A stretch of 64,000 nucleotides of DNA from Salinicola corii (GTDB lineage: Bacteria > Pseudomonadota > Gammaproteobacteria > Pseudomonadales > Halomonadaceae): positions 68,290 to 132,289 of the forward strand of contig NZ_VTPX01000003.1 of NCBI RefSeq assembly GCF_008298015.1, written 5' to 3'. The position numbers and the translations under genes are program-made. Below are positions 27,213 through 36,633 of this stretch, piece by piece. A model generated the notes under the pieces. The model was not told where the DNA came from and searched no databases. It saw only the letters and a program-made list of their open reading frames with translations. How positions within the stretch are numbered: position 1 is the stretch's first letter; each line of letters begins with the position of its first letter.

Positions 27213-28617
27213 AAACGGGGGCAAAGAGGGTGACTCGCAGGATTTCCAATACCAGCGAGGCTGCACAGAGCCAGGCCCAGGGGGGCATGTCGCGCTCGGG
27301 CCGCTGAAAATGCTGATAACTGATTCGCGTCAGGGCGCAGACGATCAGCCCCAGCAGGGCGCCACCAATCAAGTCGCTGGCCCAGTGGACGCCAATCACG
27401 AGCCTGGACAGGGCCATGGGAACGCAAGCGACGATGCCCAGCCAGTAAGCATACCCACGATAGCGCTGCGGCATCACCTGGGCTGCAAAGGCGGCGGTCA
27501 GCCCAACCACGACGACGATCGTCGAGGTATGGGCGCTGGGATAGGACATCGACCCCGTCAGGTAATCCGGCGTATCCGGGCGGGCGCGGCCCGCCAGAGA
27601 TTTGAAGACCGTGTTGCTGACGGCGACGAGAATCAGGGCGCCGGCGATATGAAGCAGCGCGGCGAAGCGCTTTGCCCACAGCAGCCACAAGAACCAGGGC
27701 GCCATCAGGACGCCGATGCCCAGTGCATCACCCACCTTGGCGAGGATCTCGCTGGTTCCGATGAGCCAGTTGCGCTGTAGCAGTCCGGCGAGGGAATGGA
27801 TCTGCTGGTCCATGGGTAGCGGGCCATCGTGCATCAGGACCCACGCCGTCCAAGCGACCAGGGCGATCAAGCTCGTCACGAGCAGCGACAATGACGCCAG
27901 CGGGAATTCGCTGGCCGGGGGCGGCGAGCACAACGCATGCCAGCTTTTGGCCAGTCGGGGACTGCCCACCATGCGCCTCTCCAGCCAAGCGTGCAAACGA
28001 CCTTCGGCACTGAGCTGATAGCGAATCCACGAAAACAGCAGTGCCAGCACCAGCAGCGAGACGGACAGGGCCAATAGCCACCGCTCGGCGCCGGAAGGCA
28101 GTTGCATCAACTCCTCCCAGGAGCGACCGAGGAGGTAGCCGGGTAGCAGGTAAGCCGGGGCCCATGCCATCGCGGAGACGAAATTGACGAGCGTGAAACG
28201 CTTCGTCGGCATCGATAGCATGCCTGCGATCATGGGAATGAACGGGCGAACAGGACCGAAAAAACGGCCGACGACAACAGACAGGATGCCGTAGCGCTGG
28301 AAAAACTCGTGGCCTTGGGCCAGCCACTGCGGATGGCGTGACAGCGGCCACCAGTGCGGAATACGGGCGCGCTGCGTGCGGCCCAGCCAGAAGCTGAGAT
28401 TGTCCCCGGCGAACGCGCCCAGGATGCCGGCAATCAATATCGACCACAGGGGAACGTCGTCATGACCGGCGATCGAGGCTGCCGCACCCAGCAACACGAC
28501 GCCGGGGACGAGGATACCGATGACGGCGAGTGACTCGATCAAGGCCACCACGAATATTATGACCAGCAACAGCTCGGGAGGGGGCGCGAGAGAATAGAGC
28601 CAGTGGGTAAGATTCAA
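27211..28617 (-). CDS. DedA-PAP2 fusion membrane protein
   Basis: A 468-residue integral membrane protein with two domains. Residues 1-210 are a DedA/VTT domain: IESLAVIGILVPGVVLLGAAAS, the FAGDNLSFWLGR block, and GRFFGPVRPFIPMIAGML with its conserved Arg and Pro. Residues 240-468 are a PAP2 phosphatase: K-x6-RP (KSLAGRARP), PSAHTS and SRLVIGVHWASD. DedA proteins flip polyprenyl phosphates or phospholipids; PAP2 removes a phosphate from lipid pyrophosphates, so the fusion could couple C55-PP dephosphorylation to carrier recycling (inference). The start is TTG, overlapping the upstream stop as TTGA. Confidence 0.85.
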   Translation of the reverse strand: MNLTHWLYSLAPPPELLLVIIFVVALIESLAVIGILVPGVVLLGAAASIAGHDDVPLWSILIAGILGAFAGDNLSFWLGRTQRARIPHWWPLSRHPQWLAQGHEFFQRYGILSVVVGRFFGPVRPFIPMIAGMLSMPTKRFTLVNFVSAMAWAPAYLLPGYLLGRSWEELMQLPSGAERWLLALSVSLLVLALLFSWIRYQLSAEGRLHAWLERRMVGSPRLAKSWHALCSPPPASEFPLASLSLLVTSLIALVAWTAWVLMHDGPLPMDQQIHSLAGLLQRNWLIGTSEILAKVGDALGIGVLMAPWFLWLLWAKRFAALLHIAGALILVAVSNTVFKSLAGRARPDTPDYLTGSMSYPSAHTSTIVVVVGLTAAFAAQVMPQRYRGYAYWLGIVACVPMALSRLVIGVHWASDLIGGALLGLIVCALTRISYQHFQRPERDMPPWAWLCAASLVLEILRVTLFAPV

Positions 28618-29537
28618 GCGCGTGGTTCCAGCAGTTTGTTGGCGGCGGTTTCCAGACGTTGCGAAAAGCTTTCGACGTCCTCTTGAGCACGCAGTGTGCA
28701 CACTCGACTGAAGCTTTCCAAAGATCCGATCTCCGGGTGTGTGACAGACGTTACGGCATCCGAAAGCCGCTTGGCCGCTACCACGGCACCGGGTTCGCCG
28801 GCATTGGGCAGAATAAGCCAGAAGACATTGGCATGATGTTCGCCGAGCAGGTCACTTTGCCGGCTGTTGTCGGAGATCACCTCGCTGAAACTCGCTGACA
28901 GTATTTCGCGCATGTGACCGCCGAACTGGTCGCCAGCCTGATCCAGTTGCGGAATGTAAAGTACCAGCACGCTCAGCGGGCGGTCGAGTGCGGACGCCCT
29001 GGCCACTTCCATTTCCAGATTTCTGGTGATGAATTCACTGGCAGGCCGCCTGTCGTCCCGCCAGGGCCTCAGCGTGAAACGCAGCGTGCGGGACGTGCTG
29101 CCCAATAACAGGGCCAAGGTGGCCGCCGTGAGAGAGAGCCACCAGCCAAGTACCAGGTTCATGGCCGTCATGTGTGTTTCGCCGAGCGATGCCAGCGAGA
29201 CGGGGACCAGAAGCAGGGTCAGCAGCAATGCCGGCAAGGGAGGCAACAACAAATAGCTGAGCGTGATCGACAGCCCCAGCCACAACATGGGGTTGTTGCT
29301 ACTGGGGGCTTCCAGGATACACAGAACCAAACCGCCGAACAGCAATATGTGGTCGGTGATAGCGGGATGCAGGCGGTCGAGACATTGCAGCGGTATGGAG
29401 ACGAGCAGCGCGATGGCCATCAGTGTGGGCGGCAGTATCAGATCGTAGTGACGCATCAGATGTTCCCACAGGGCAAGACCCAGCAGTAATGCCAGCGTGA
29501 GAAGTTGAGCGATCAACTTGTATCGACTCAATGCCAA
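28614..29537 (-). CDS. Membrane protein with degenerate GGDEF domain (A)
   Basis: A 307-residue protein with about six N-terminal membrane segments (residues 8-150) and a C-terminal domain that follows the GGDEF pattern block by block: ASALDRPLSVLVLYIPQLDQAGDQFG, then SRQSDLLGEHHANVFWLILPNAG and AKRLSDAV. The metal-binding Asp of DIDHF is replaced by Pro (YIPQL) and the GGDEF loop reads HHANV, so cyclase activity is not expected. Start is TTG with GGAGGTG five bases upstream, a convincing site. It is the middle gene of a three-gene overlapping operon. Function is unknown; a regulatory or scaffolding role is a guess. Confidence 0.75.
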   Translation of the reverse strand: MALSRYKLIAQLLTLALLLGLALWEHLMRHYDLILPPTLMAIALLVSIPLQCLDRLHPAITDHILLFGGLVLCILEAPSSNNPMLWLGLSITLSYLLLPPLPALLLTLLLVPVSLASLGETHMTAMNLVLGWWLSLTAATLALLLGSTSRTLRFTLRPWRDDRRPASEFITRNLEMEVARASALDRPLSVLVLYIPQLDQAGDQFGGHMREILSASFSEVISDNSRQSDLLGEHHANVFWLILPNAGEPGAVVAAKRLSDAVTSVTHPEIGSLESFSRVCTLRAQEDVESFSQRLETAANKLLEPRA

Positions 29538-30355
29538 GGCTGCACCTCCGGAACCGGGGAGGATCGTTTGCCGTGATAATTCGCGAAGCGATTCCCGATC
29601 TCCGTCAGGGGCGTTGAAGATACCTCTTTGTGCGGGGCAATCGCATGGCGCAACTGCTGCCGTCGCTGTTTGGCCGTCTCGGCGCTGGTGGCCACCACGA
29701 TCACGGCGATACCGTAATCATTGAGACGATAGGCGCGTTCGTAAAGCGTCAGCGCTTCCTGAAGGCGGCGGCAGAGTGCTGCCATGTCGGCCGTCGTCGA
29801 GCGGGCGCAGCCGAAAACCGTGACTTCCGCATGTAACGACTCACGCTCGGCCCGTTTCAGTTCTCGTTGAATGCCGCTATCCAGTTGGGCGGCTGGGAGA
29901 AGCCAGCTCGATTGGGTGTCCGCTGGTGTCTTCGCGGATACTCTCTGTCGATCCAGGCACAGCAGCCAGACGATGGCCAGAGCGATGCCGGCGACGACGG
30001 CGGTAGGCAGGGGCAGGGTCCAGCCGACGTAGATGACGCTTAGGACATAAATCAGCACGCTGGCGGTGACCCCGGCCCTGCCTGGCAATCCCAGCAGGCA
30101 CAACGGCAGCGCCCACAACCAGATATGGCTACTGGCGTGATGGGTGGCAAGCAGCGCGATGCTCAGTAGAGCGATCATGATGGGGAGCCAGTGAGAGAGG
30201 CGCGAGGGGCGAACCGTCAAAAGGGCAAACGCGATGCAACCGATCCAGGCAACCACCCGTGTGGCGTCCTCCGCCAGCCAGCCCGCCAGCAGGGCGAGCA
30301 GCGAGAGAAGTGACAGTAGGGTTCGGGAGCCGAGGCTTTTGTACTTGCTTTGCAT
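29528..30355 (-). CDS. Membrane protein with degenerate GGDEF-like domain (B)
   Basis: A 275-residue protein with about five or six membrane segments over residues 10-135 and a soluble C-terminal domain of some 110 residues. That domain looks like a more decayed GGDEF fold: IQRELKRAERESLHAEVTVFG in place of the first strand, AYRLNDYGIAVIVVATSAETA where RLGGDEFAVLLP would be. No catalytic residue remains. It is the first gene of the operon, overlaps the next one by 10 bases, and is divergent from proA. The two degenerate proteins may form a heteromer (inference). Confidence 0.65.
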   Translation of the reverse strand: MQSKYKSLGSRTLLSLLSLLALLAGWLAEDATRVVAWIGCIAFALLTVRPSRLSHWLPIMIALLSIALLATHHASSHIWLWALPLCLLGLPGRAGVTASVLIYVLSVIYVGWTLPLPTAVVAGIALAIVWLLCLDRQRVSAKTPADTQSSWLLPAAQLDSGIQRELKRAERESLHAEVTVFGCARSTTADMAALCRRLQEALTLYERAYRLNDYGIAVIVVATSAETAKQRRQQLRHAIAPHKEVSSTPLTEIGNRFANYHGKRSSPVPEVQPWH

Positions 30356-30564
30356 GGTGGCTTATATTGGACCGATTGCGAATGGCTTGCGCGATTCGTC
30401 TCTCACTATCACGTGTGCCGGGAATAACCGTATAGCGCCGATGGCAATAGAGAACAAAGCCCTATCGTATCTCTGGCGTCAAGCTTCCTGGCCAGTCGAG
30501 ACGTTCTCGATTCGATGCCGAACGTCGTTCGTCGCGGACTACCACTGACAAGAGATAGTACACC
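30356..30564. promoter_or_regulatory. Divergent promoter region, GGDEF-like operon / proA
   Basis: 209 gene-free bases between divergent genes, expected to hold both promoters. No hexamer pair with good spacing could be singled out. Confidence 0.3.
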
Positions 30565-31848
30565 ATGCAGCAGACTGCGACCCCACGGGTCGAGGATATC
30601 GCCGAATACATGCAGGCGTTGGGGCGGCAGGCACGCGTTGCGAGTGCCGAGTTGAGGCGTGTCGACACCGGCCGGAAAAACGCTGCGCTCGAGGCTATCG
30701 CGGCGCGCCTGAATGACGCCAGGCCGGCGTTGGCGTCGGCCAACCAGGACGACCTGGCCCGTGGTCGCGAAAACGGTTTGAGCGATGCGCTGCTGGATCG
30801 CCTGGCACTGACCCCCGATCGGATCGACACGATGATCCTCGGCGTTCGGCAAGTCGCCGCGCTTGCCGATCCCGTCGGTCAGATCGACGGCCTGAGCTAT
30901 CGGCCGAGCGGGATTCAGGTTGGACAGATGCGCGTGCCCCTGGGCGTGATCGGCATCATCTACGAGTCTCGGCCCAACGTCACCGTGGAGGCGGCGAGCC
31001 TGTGTCTGAAGTCGGGCAATGCTTGCATCCTTCGCGGCGGGTCTGAGGCCGCCTCCAGCAACGCGATGATTGCCGAGTGCATAGGTCATGGCCTGGCGGA
31101 TGCCGGTCTGCTCGCTACCGCCGTGCAAATCGTTGCGACCACGGATCGCGCGGCGGTGGGTGAACTGATCACGATGCCGCGGTTCGTGGACGTCATCGTG
31201 CCGCGGGGGGGGAAGTCTTTGATCGCGCGCATCGCCAGCGAGGCGACGGTGCCGGTCATCAAGCATCTTGATGGCATTTGTCACGTCTATATCGATGCTG
31301 CCGCGAACCTGGACAAGGCGGTGGCGATCGCGGACAACGCCAAGACCCAGCGCTATTCGCCCTGCAACACCATGGAGACCCTGCTCGTTCATGTCGACAT
31401 CGCGGGACAGGTGTTGCCGCGGGTGGCGGCTATCTATCGCAATAAGAGCGTCGAGATGCGGGGGTGCGCACGCACGCGTGAGTGGATAGGCGATGCCGTG
31501 GCGGCAACGGTCGAGGATTGGTCGACGGAGTATCTGGCACCGATCGTTTCCATCCGGGTTGTGGACGATTTCGACCAGGCCGTCGATCACATCAATACCT
31601 ATGGATCGCAGCATACCGATGCCATTGTGACGGAAAACCTGACGCTCGCCCGGCGGTTTCTTGGCGAGGTGGACTCCAGTTCGGTGATGGTGAATGCCTC
31701 GACGCGCTTCGCCGACGGTTTCGAATACGGGCTGGGGGCGGAAATTGGCATCTCCACCAACAAGCTTCACGCCCGGGGCCCTGTCGGCCTCGAGGGCCTG
31801 ACCACTCGAAAGTATGTCGTCTTCGGTGACGGCCATGTGCGGAACTGA
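30565..31848 (+). CDS. proA: Gamma-glutamyl phosphate reductase
   Basis: Second step of proline synthesis: reduces glutamyl-5-phosphate to the semialdehyde. The 427-residue aldehyde-dehydrogenase-fold protein has the NADPH region [28 protein letters not shown] and the catalytic Cys in [13 protein letters not shown]. It heads the block proA-nadD-rsfS-rlmH-mrdA-rodA found in pseudomonads. nadD begins inside its last codons. Proline is a compatible solute in halophiles, but no osmotic control is visible here. Confidence 0.96.
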   Translation: MQQTATPRVEDIAEYMQALGRQARVASAELRRVDTGRKNAALEAIAARLNDARPALASANQDDLARGRENGLSDALLDRLALTPDRIDTMILGVRQVAALADPVGQIDGLSYRPSGIQVGQMRVPLGVIGIIYESRPNVTVEAASLCLKSGNACILRGGSEAASSNAMIAECIGHGLADAGLLATAVQIVATTDRAAVGELITMPRFVDVIVPRGGKSLIARIASEATVPVIKHLDGICHVYIDAAANLDKAVAIADNAKTQRYSPCNTMETLLVHVDIAGQVLPRVAAIYRNKSVEMRGCARTREWIGDAVAATVEDWSTEYLAPIVSIRVVDDFDQAVDHINTYGSQHTDAIVTENLTLARRFLGEVDSSSVMVNASTRFADGFEYGLGAEIGISTNKLHARGPVGLEGLTTRKYVVFGDGHVRN

Positions 31849-32509
31849 CGTGCAGGATTTCTCGATTCCACGCATCGCGATGCTGGGTGGCACTTTCGAC
31901 CCGGTTCACATGGGGCATCTACGCAGTGCCGTCGAATTGGGAGAGGCGTTGGCATTGGATGCGGTACACATGATTCCGGCTCACGTGCCGCCGCACCGGA
32001 AAGCGCCGGGGATTTCCGCCGAGCATCGCCTGGCCATGCTGAGAGCCGGTATCGGCGACACGCCAGGGCTGGTGGCCGACGATCGCGAGGTGCGCCGCTC
32101 GGGCCACTCCTATTCCGTCGATACGCTGGCGTCGTTGCGTGAAGAATGGGGCGAGCAGGCGAGGTTGATCATGGCGGTCGGTCACGATGCGTTTCTCGGC
32201 CTTCCGGAATGGCACCAGCGGGAGAGACTGCTGTCGCTGGCGCACATCGTGGTGATCGATCGTCCCGACCACAAGGCGCCGCTGGAGCCGGCGTTGGCCT
32301 CATTGATCGAGGGGCGGGAGGTGTCGACGGTGGAGTCGATGATGGCCGCGCCTGGAGGCCATCTACTACGCCTGCGCCTGCCGAGCCGTATGGCCATTGC
32401 GGCCACCGAAGTGCGGCGACGCCTGCAACAAGGGCTTAGCGTGCGCTATCTGATTCCCGAAGCGGTGGAGTGCTATATCGCCAGTCATGCCCTCTATCGC
32501 CATTCGTGA
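31835..32509 (+). CDS. nadD: Nicotinate-nucleotide adenylyltransferase
   Basis: Joins nicotinate mononucleotide to AMP in NAD synthesis. The 224-residue nucleotidyl transferase has the ATP-binding [15 protein letters not shown] (GxFDPxHxGH), [17 protein letters not shown] and the C-terminal [11 protein letters not shown]. The ATG at 31835 overlaps proA by 14 bases; an in-frame start 7 codons earlier is less likely. Followed by rsfS after 114 bases. Confidence 0.94.
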   Translation: MCGTDVQDFSIPRIAMLGGTFDPVHMGHLRSAVELGEALALDAVHMIPAHVPPHRKAPGISAEHRLAMLRAGIGDTPGLVADDREVRRSGHSYSVDTLASLREEWGEQARLIMAVGHDAFLGLPEWHQRERLLSLAHIVVIDRPDHKAPLEPALASLIEGREVSTVESMMAAPGGHLLRLRLPSRMAIAATEVRRRLQQGLSVRYLIPEAVECYIASHALYRHS

Positions 32510-32623
32510 GCGATATCAAAAGAGCGGGGCTGGCGTTAATGGTCCATCCGCGTAAAATGCGCCTCTCCCGGATCCCGGGGGTAGCGATTCCCTTCCTCGG
32601 AAGGGGTTATATGACGAGGAGCT

Positions 32624-33001
32624 ATGCAGACAGATACGCTTAAATCATTGGTGGTGGAAGCACTCGAGGAACTGAAGGCGCGCGATGTCGTCGAGCTGGA
32701 CGTGGCCGAATTGACCAGCGTAACCGATGTCATGGTCGTTGCCAGTGGCACGTCCTCGCGTCACGTCTCCGCCCTGGCGGACAACGTGATCGAGAAAGCC
32801 AAGGAGGCCGGCTTTCGCCCGTTGGGTGTGGAAGGGCAGCAGAGCGGGGAGTGGGTGCTGGTGGATCTGGGTGATGTCATCGCGCACGTGATGATGCCAG
32901 AGACCCGGCAGCTCTACGATCTCGAGCGTCTCTGGGCCGACTTGCCCGCCGATGCCCGGCGAGCCACTGGCGGTTCGGATCGGAAAGAGCTGCGGGGATG
33001 A
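32624..33001 (+). CDS. rsfS: Ribosomal silencing factor RsfS
   Basis: Binds ribosomal protein L14 and blocks subunit joining when nutrients are short. The 125-residue protein carries [27 protein letters not shown] and the [16 protein letters not shown] motif of the Iojap family. GAGGAGCT sits before the ATG. TAAAAT at 32553-32558 may be the -10 of a promoter for this gene and rlmH, without a good -35. It overlaps rlmH by 4 bases (ATGA). Confidence 0.95.
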   Translation: MQTDTLKSLVVEALEELKARDVVELDVAELTSVTDVMVVASGTSSRHVSALADNVIEKAKEAGFRPLGVEGQQSGEWVLVDLGDVIAHVMMPETRQLYDLERLWADLPADARRATGGSDRKELRG

Positions 33002-33465
33002 GAATCCGGCTGCTGGCCGTCGGCTCTCGCATGCCGGCCTGGGTCGAGGCTGGTGTCGATGAGTATCGCAAGCGTCTGCCGCGAGAAATGCCGCTAGAGG
33101 TGGTCGAGATTCCTCCTGGCGCTCGTGGCAAGAATGCCGATATCGCGCGGGCGGTTCGGGCCGAGGGTGATCGGATGCTGGAAAAGCTGAAAGATCAGGA
33201 ACGTATCGTCGCGCTCGAGGTCAAAGGGCAGCCCTGGACGACAGAGCAACTGGCCGAACGTCTCGGCGCGTGGCGGTTGGAGGGGCAAGACGTCGCGCTG
33301 GTGGTGGGTGGCCCGGATGGTCTCGATCCCCGAGTTGCCGCCCGGGCTCAGGTCTCCTGGTCGCTTTCCGCGCTGACGCTGCCACACCCGCTGGTGCGCG
33401 TGGTGCTGGCGGAGCAGTTCTACCGTGCCTGGACATTGCTTGCAGGGCATCCGTACCACCGTTGA
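32998..33465 (+). CDS. rlmH: 23S rRNA pseudouridine-1915 N3-methyltransferase
   Basis: A SPOUT methyltransferase of 155 residues acting on helix 69 of assembled 70S ribosomes. It has the knot sequence [35 protein letters not shown] and the family-ending YHR. Start is ATG overlapping the rsfS stop. Both rsfS and rlmH act on the subunit interface, which suits their coupling. Confidence 0.96.
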   Translation: MRIRLLAVGSRMPAWVEAGVDEYRKRLPREMPLEVVEIPPGARGKNADIARAVRAEGDRMLEKLKDQERIVALEVKGQPWTTEQLAERLGAWRLEGQDVALVVGGPDGLDPRVAARAQVSWSLSALTLPHPLVRVVLAEQFYRAWTLLAGHPYHR

Positions 33466-33570
33466 GTCAGAGAGTCAGTCGCTTGTTTCCATTCGATACC
33501 GCCGACAGCGACGCCGTTGGACGCCATGCCCGCTCCGGGGCTCCTCATGCCCTGAACCGTCATTCTCGTC

Positions 33571-35466
33571 ATGCGTAAGCGCCGCGAAAACATCAAGAAT
33601 CACGAGCAGGAAGTCCGAATCTTCCGTAACCGCTCACTGGTCGCCGCTCTGGTCATCGTGCTGATGGCCGGGGGGCTGGTTTCCCGGCTGTTCTACCTGC
33701 AGGTCATCGAGCACGACGTCTTCATCACCCGGTCTGACAACAACCGCATGCGGGTCGAGCCGCTACCGCCCCGTCGCGGGCTGATCTATGACCGCAACGG
33801 CAAGCTGCTAGCGGAAAACCGTCCGACCTACAATCTCACGATCGTGCGTGAGCGTGTCGATGATCTGGATACCACGCTGCAGCGGCTGATCGATATTCTC
33901 GATCTGCCCGAGGACGAGGTGGCGACCTTCCGCGAGCGCTCCCGTCAGCGTCAGAGACCTTACCAGCCAGCACTTCTGATGAGCGACCTGACGGAAGATC
34001 AGATCGCGCGTCTGGCGGTGAACCGATACTTGCTCAGCGGCGTTGAGGTCGAGGCCCAGTTGATGCGCTACTACCCTGATCCCATCGTGATGTCGCATGT
34101 GCTGGGGTACGTCGGGCGGATCAACGAGGAAGAACTGGCCGAACTGGACTCGGGGGACTATGCCGGAACCCACTTCATCGGCAAAACCGGCATCGAGTAC
34201 ACCTACGAGGATCAACTCCACGGCAAGGCGGGCCTTCGCAAGGTCGAGACCAACGCGCGGGGCAGAGTCCTGCGGGAGCTGGACCGAGATTCGCCGGTGC
34301 CCGGGAAGGACATCACGCTGACCATCGACAGTCGCCTTCAGCACATGGCCTACGACCTGCTGGATGGCCGGCGGGGCGCCATCGTGGCGATCCAGCCCAA
34401 GACCGGCGACATCCTGGCGATGGTCTCGGCGCCCGGCTTCGACATCAACAAGTTCGTGACCGGCATCTCCTATGACGATTACCGGGCCCTGCAGCAGAAT
34501 CTCGATCTGCCCTTGTATAACCGCGCGGTTCGGGGCCAGTACCCTCCCGGCTCCACCATCAAGCCTTTCGAGGCGCTGGCGGCGTTGCAGGATGGCGTGG
34601 TCAAGCCCAACGACGTCATCTATGACCCTGGATATTTCCAGTTGCCCAACGACACGCGGCGCTACCACAACTGGCTGCGCTGGGGGCACGGGCGAGTCGA
34701 TCTCGAGCGGGCGCTGGAGGTCTCCAACAATACTTACTTCTACACCATGGCCTACCGGCTGGGCATCGACCGACTCTCCTCGTTCATGCATCAGTTCGGC
34801 TTCGGTGAGGTCACCTCGTTGGATGTGCAGGGCGCAGCCCCGGGCCTGATGCCCTCCCGCGAGTGGAAGCGCGAGAAGTACAATCAGGCGTGGTACCCCG
34901 GCGAGACGCTCTCCGCGGGTATCGGCCAGGGGTATTTCATGGCCACGCCGCTCCAACTGGCCGCGGCCACCGCCACGCTGGCCAACCATGGCCACTGGGT
35001 TCGGCCGCATCTGGCCAAGCGGATTGGCGATCAAGTCATCGAACCGCCTTTCGCCGACACCAAGCCGGACGTTCAGGTCGACCAGGCACGCTGGTGGCAG
35101 GACGTTTACAAGGGGATGGAAGCGGTACTCCAGGGGTCCGAGGGGACCGCCCGCAAGGTGGGAGCCGGCCTGCAGTACGAGATGGCGGCGAAGACTGGCA
35201 CCGCCCAGGTGTTTTCGCTGGGGCAGAATCAGAAGTACGACGCCGACGAACTGACGGAACGACTTCGGGACCACGCTCTGTTCATCGGCTTCGCACCGGT
35301 CGAGGATCCGCAGATCGCAATCGCGGTCATCGTCGAGAACGCCGGCGGCGGCGTTTCCGGTCTGGGGCGCGAACTGACCGATGCCTGGCTGTTGCCGGAC
35401 GGCGAACTGAAGAATCGACCGGACACCACGGTCAACGAAGAAGTCGAGAGTATCGATGGCGATTGA
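33571..35466 (+). CDS. mrdA: Penicillin-binding protein 2
   Basis: Transpeptidase of the elongasome that cross-links side-wall peptidoglycan with RodA. The 631-residue bitopic protein has one N-terminal anchor (about residues 20-42), the PBP dimerisation domain, then the SxxK motif in PPGSTIKPF, SxN in EVSNNTYFY and KTG in MAAKTGTAQVF. ATG 33571 begins MRKRRENIKNHEQE, a typical charged cytoplasmic tail. It overlaps rodA by 11 bases. Confidence 0.96.
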   Translation: MRKRRENIKNHEQEVRIFRNRSLVAALVIVLMAGGLVSRLFYLQVIEHDVFITRSDNNRMRVEPLPPRRGLIYDRNGKLLAENRPTYNLTIVRERVDDLDTTLQRLIDILDLPEDEVATFRERSRQRQRPYQPALLMSDLTEDQIARLAVNRYLLSGVEVEAQLMRYYPDPIVMSHVLGYVGRINEEELAELDSGDYAGTHFIGKTGIEYTYEDQLHGKAGLRKVETNARGRVLRELDRDSPVPGKDITLTIDSRLQHMAYDLLDGRRGAIVAIQPKTGDILAMVSAPGFDINKFVTGISYDDYRALQQNLDLPLYNRAVRGQYPPGSTIKPFEALAALQDGVVKPNDVIYDPGYFQLPNDTRRYHNWLRWGHGRVDLERALEVSNNTYFYTMAYRLGIDRLSSFMHQFGFGEVTSLDVQGAAPGLMPSREWKREKYNQAWYPGETLSAGIGQGYFMATPLQLAAATATLANHGHWVRPHLAKRIGDQVIEPPFADTKPDVQVDQARWWQDVYKGMEAVLQGSEGTARKVGAGLQYEMAAKTGTAQVFSLGQNQKYDADELTERLRDHALFIGFAPVEDPQIAIAVIVENAGGGVSGLGRELTDAWLLPDGELKNRPDTTVNEEVESIDGD

Positions 35467-36598
35467 TTTCCAGCGCGTGGCACCGCGAACACATCGGGCA
35501 CGAGTCGGGCGCAAGCGTTCGATATGGCTACGCATCCATCTCGATCCCTGGTTACTGTCGATCCTGGTGCTGCTGATCTCCTTTGGCCTGGTGGTGCTCT
35601 ACAGCGCCAGCGGCATGTCGACCTCGACGACGATGGCGCAGGCTTCCCGCATGGGGGTTGCGCTGCTTGGCGCGATCGTCATCGCGCAGTTCACCCCCGT
35701 CACGCTGCTCCGGTGGACGCCGGTCGCGTATGGTGCGGGGCTGCTGATGCTGGTCGCCGTCGAGATCATGGGAGACATCGGCATGGGGGCGCAGCGCTGG
35801 CTGGAGATCGGCCCGCTGCGTTTCCAGCCCTCGGAGCTGATGAAGATCGCCATGCCGATGATGCTGGCCGCCTACCTTCACCGCCGACCTCTGCCGCCCA
35901 CATGGCGCGACCTTCTGGTGTGCGGGGTGATCGTCGGCGTCCCGGTGTTGCTGATCGCTCGCCAGCCCGACCTGGGGACCTCGCTGCTGGTCACCTGTGC
36001 CGCAGTATTCGTGATTCTGCTGGCGGGACTTTCCTGGAAGTTCATCGTGACGCTCGTGGCGATGGCCGGTGGCGCGATGCCGCTGCTGTGGATCAACATG
36101 CATGACTATCAGCGCCAGCGGGTGTTGACCTTCCTCAACCCGGAGAGCGATCCGCTGGGCGCCGGCTGGAACATCATCCAGTCCAAGACGGCGATCGGCA
36201 GTGGGGGACTGGAAGGCAAGGGCTGGGGGTTGGGGACCCAGTCCCAGCTCGAGTTTCTGCCCGAACGCCACACCGACTTCATCGTCGCCGTACTCGGGGA
36301 GGAGTTCGGGCTGATCGGCATGGGCACCATCCTGGTTCTCTATCTGCTGCTGGTCGCGCGTGGGCTGGTGATGGCCAACAACGCGCAGGACACCTACGGA
36401 CGCCTGCTGGCCGGCAGCATCGTGCTGACGTTTTTCATCTACGTATTCGTGAATATCGGCATGGTCAGCGGCATTCTGCCGGTCGTCGGGGTGCCGCTGC
36501 CGCTGGTCAGCTATGGCGGGACCTCCAGCGTGACCTTGATGGCCGGGTTCGGTATTCTCATGTCGATTCACACGCACCGGCGTCTGTTGACACACTGA
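35456..36598 (+). CDS. rodA: Rod-shape-determining peptidoglycan glycosyltransferase RodA
   Basis: A SEDS-family polymerase of 380 residues with about ten membrane segments. It uses lipid II with PBP2 to build the lateral wall. Signatures: LYSASGMSTS, GAQRWLEIGPLRFQPSELMK, RQPDLGTSLL, FLPERHTDFIVAVLGEEFGLIG and PLPLVSYGGTSSV. Translationally coupled to mrdA. Confidence 0.96.
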   Translation: MAIDFQRVAPRTHRARVGRKRSIWLRIHLDPWLLSILVLLISFGLVVLYSASGMSTSTTMAQASRMGVALLGAIVIAQFTPVTLLRWTPVAYGAGLLMLVAVEIMGDIGMGAQRWLEIGPLRFQPSELMKIAMPMMLAAYLHRRPLPPTWRDLLVCGVIVGVPVLLIARQPDLGTSLLVTCAAVFVILLAGLSWKFIVTLVAMAGGAMPLLWINMHDYQRQRVLTFLNPESDPLGAGWNIIQSKTAIGSGGLEGKGWGLGTQSQLEFLPERHTDFIVAVLGEEFGLIGMGTILVLYLLLVARGLVMANNAQDTYGRLLAGSIVLTFFIYVFVNIGMVSGILPVVGVPLPLVSYGGTSSVTLMAGFGILMSIHTHRRLLTH

Positions 36599-36633
36599 CG
36601 CTGGACAAGCCGCAATCAGGGAGCGAGTCGCGC

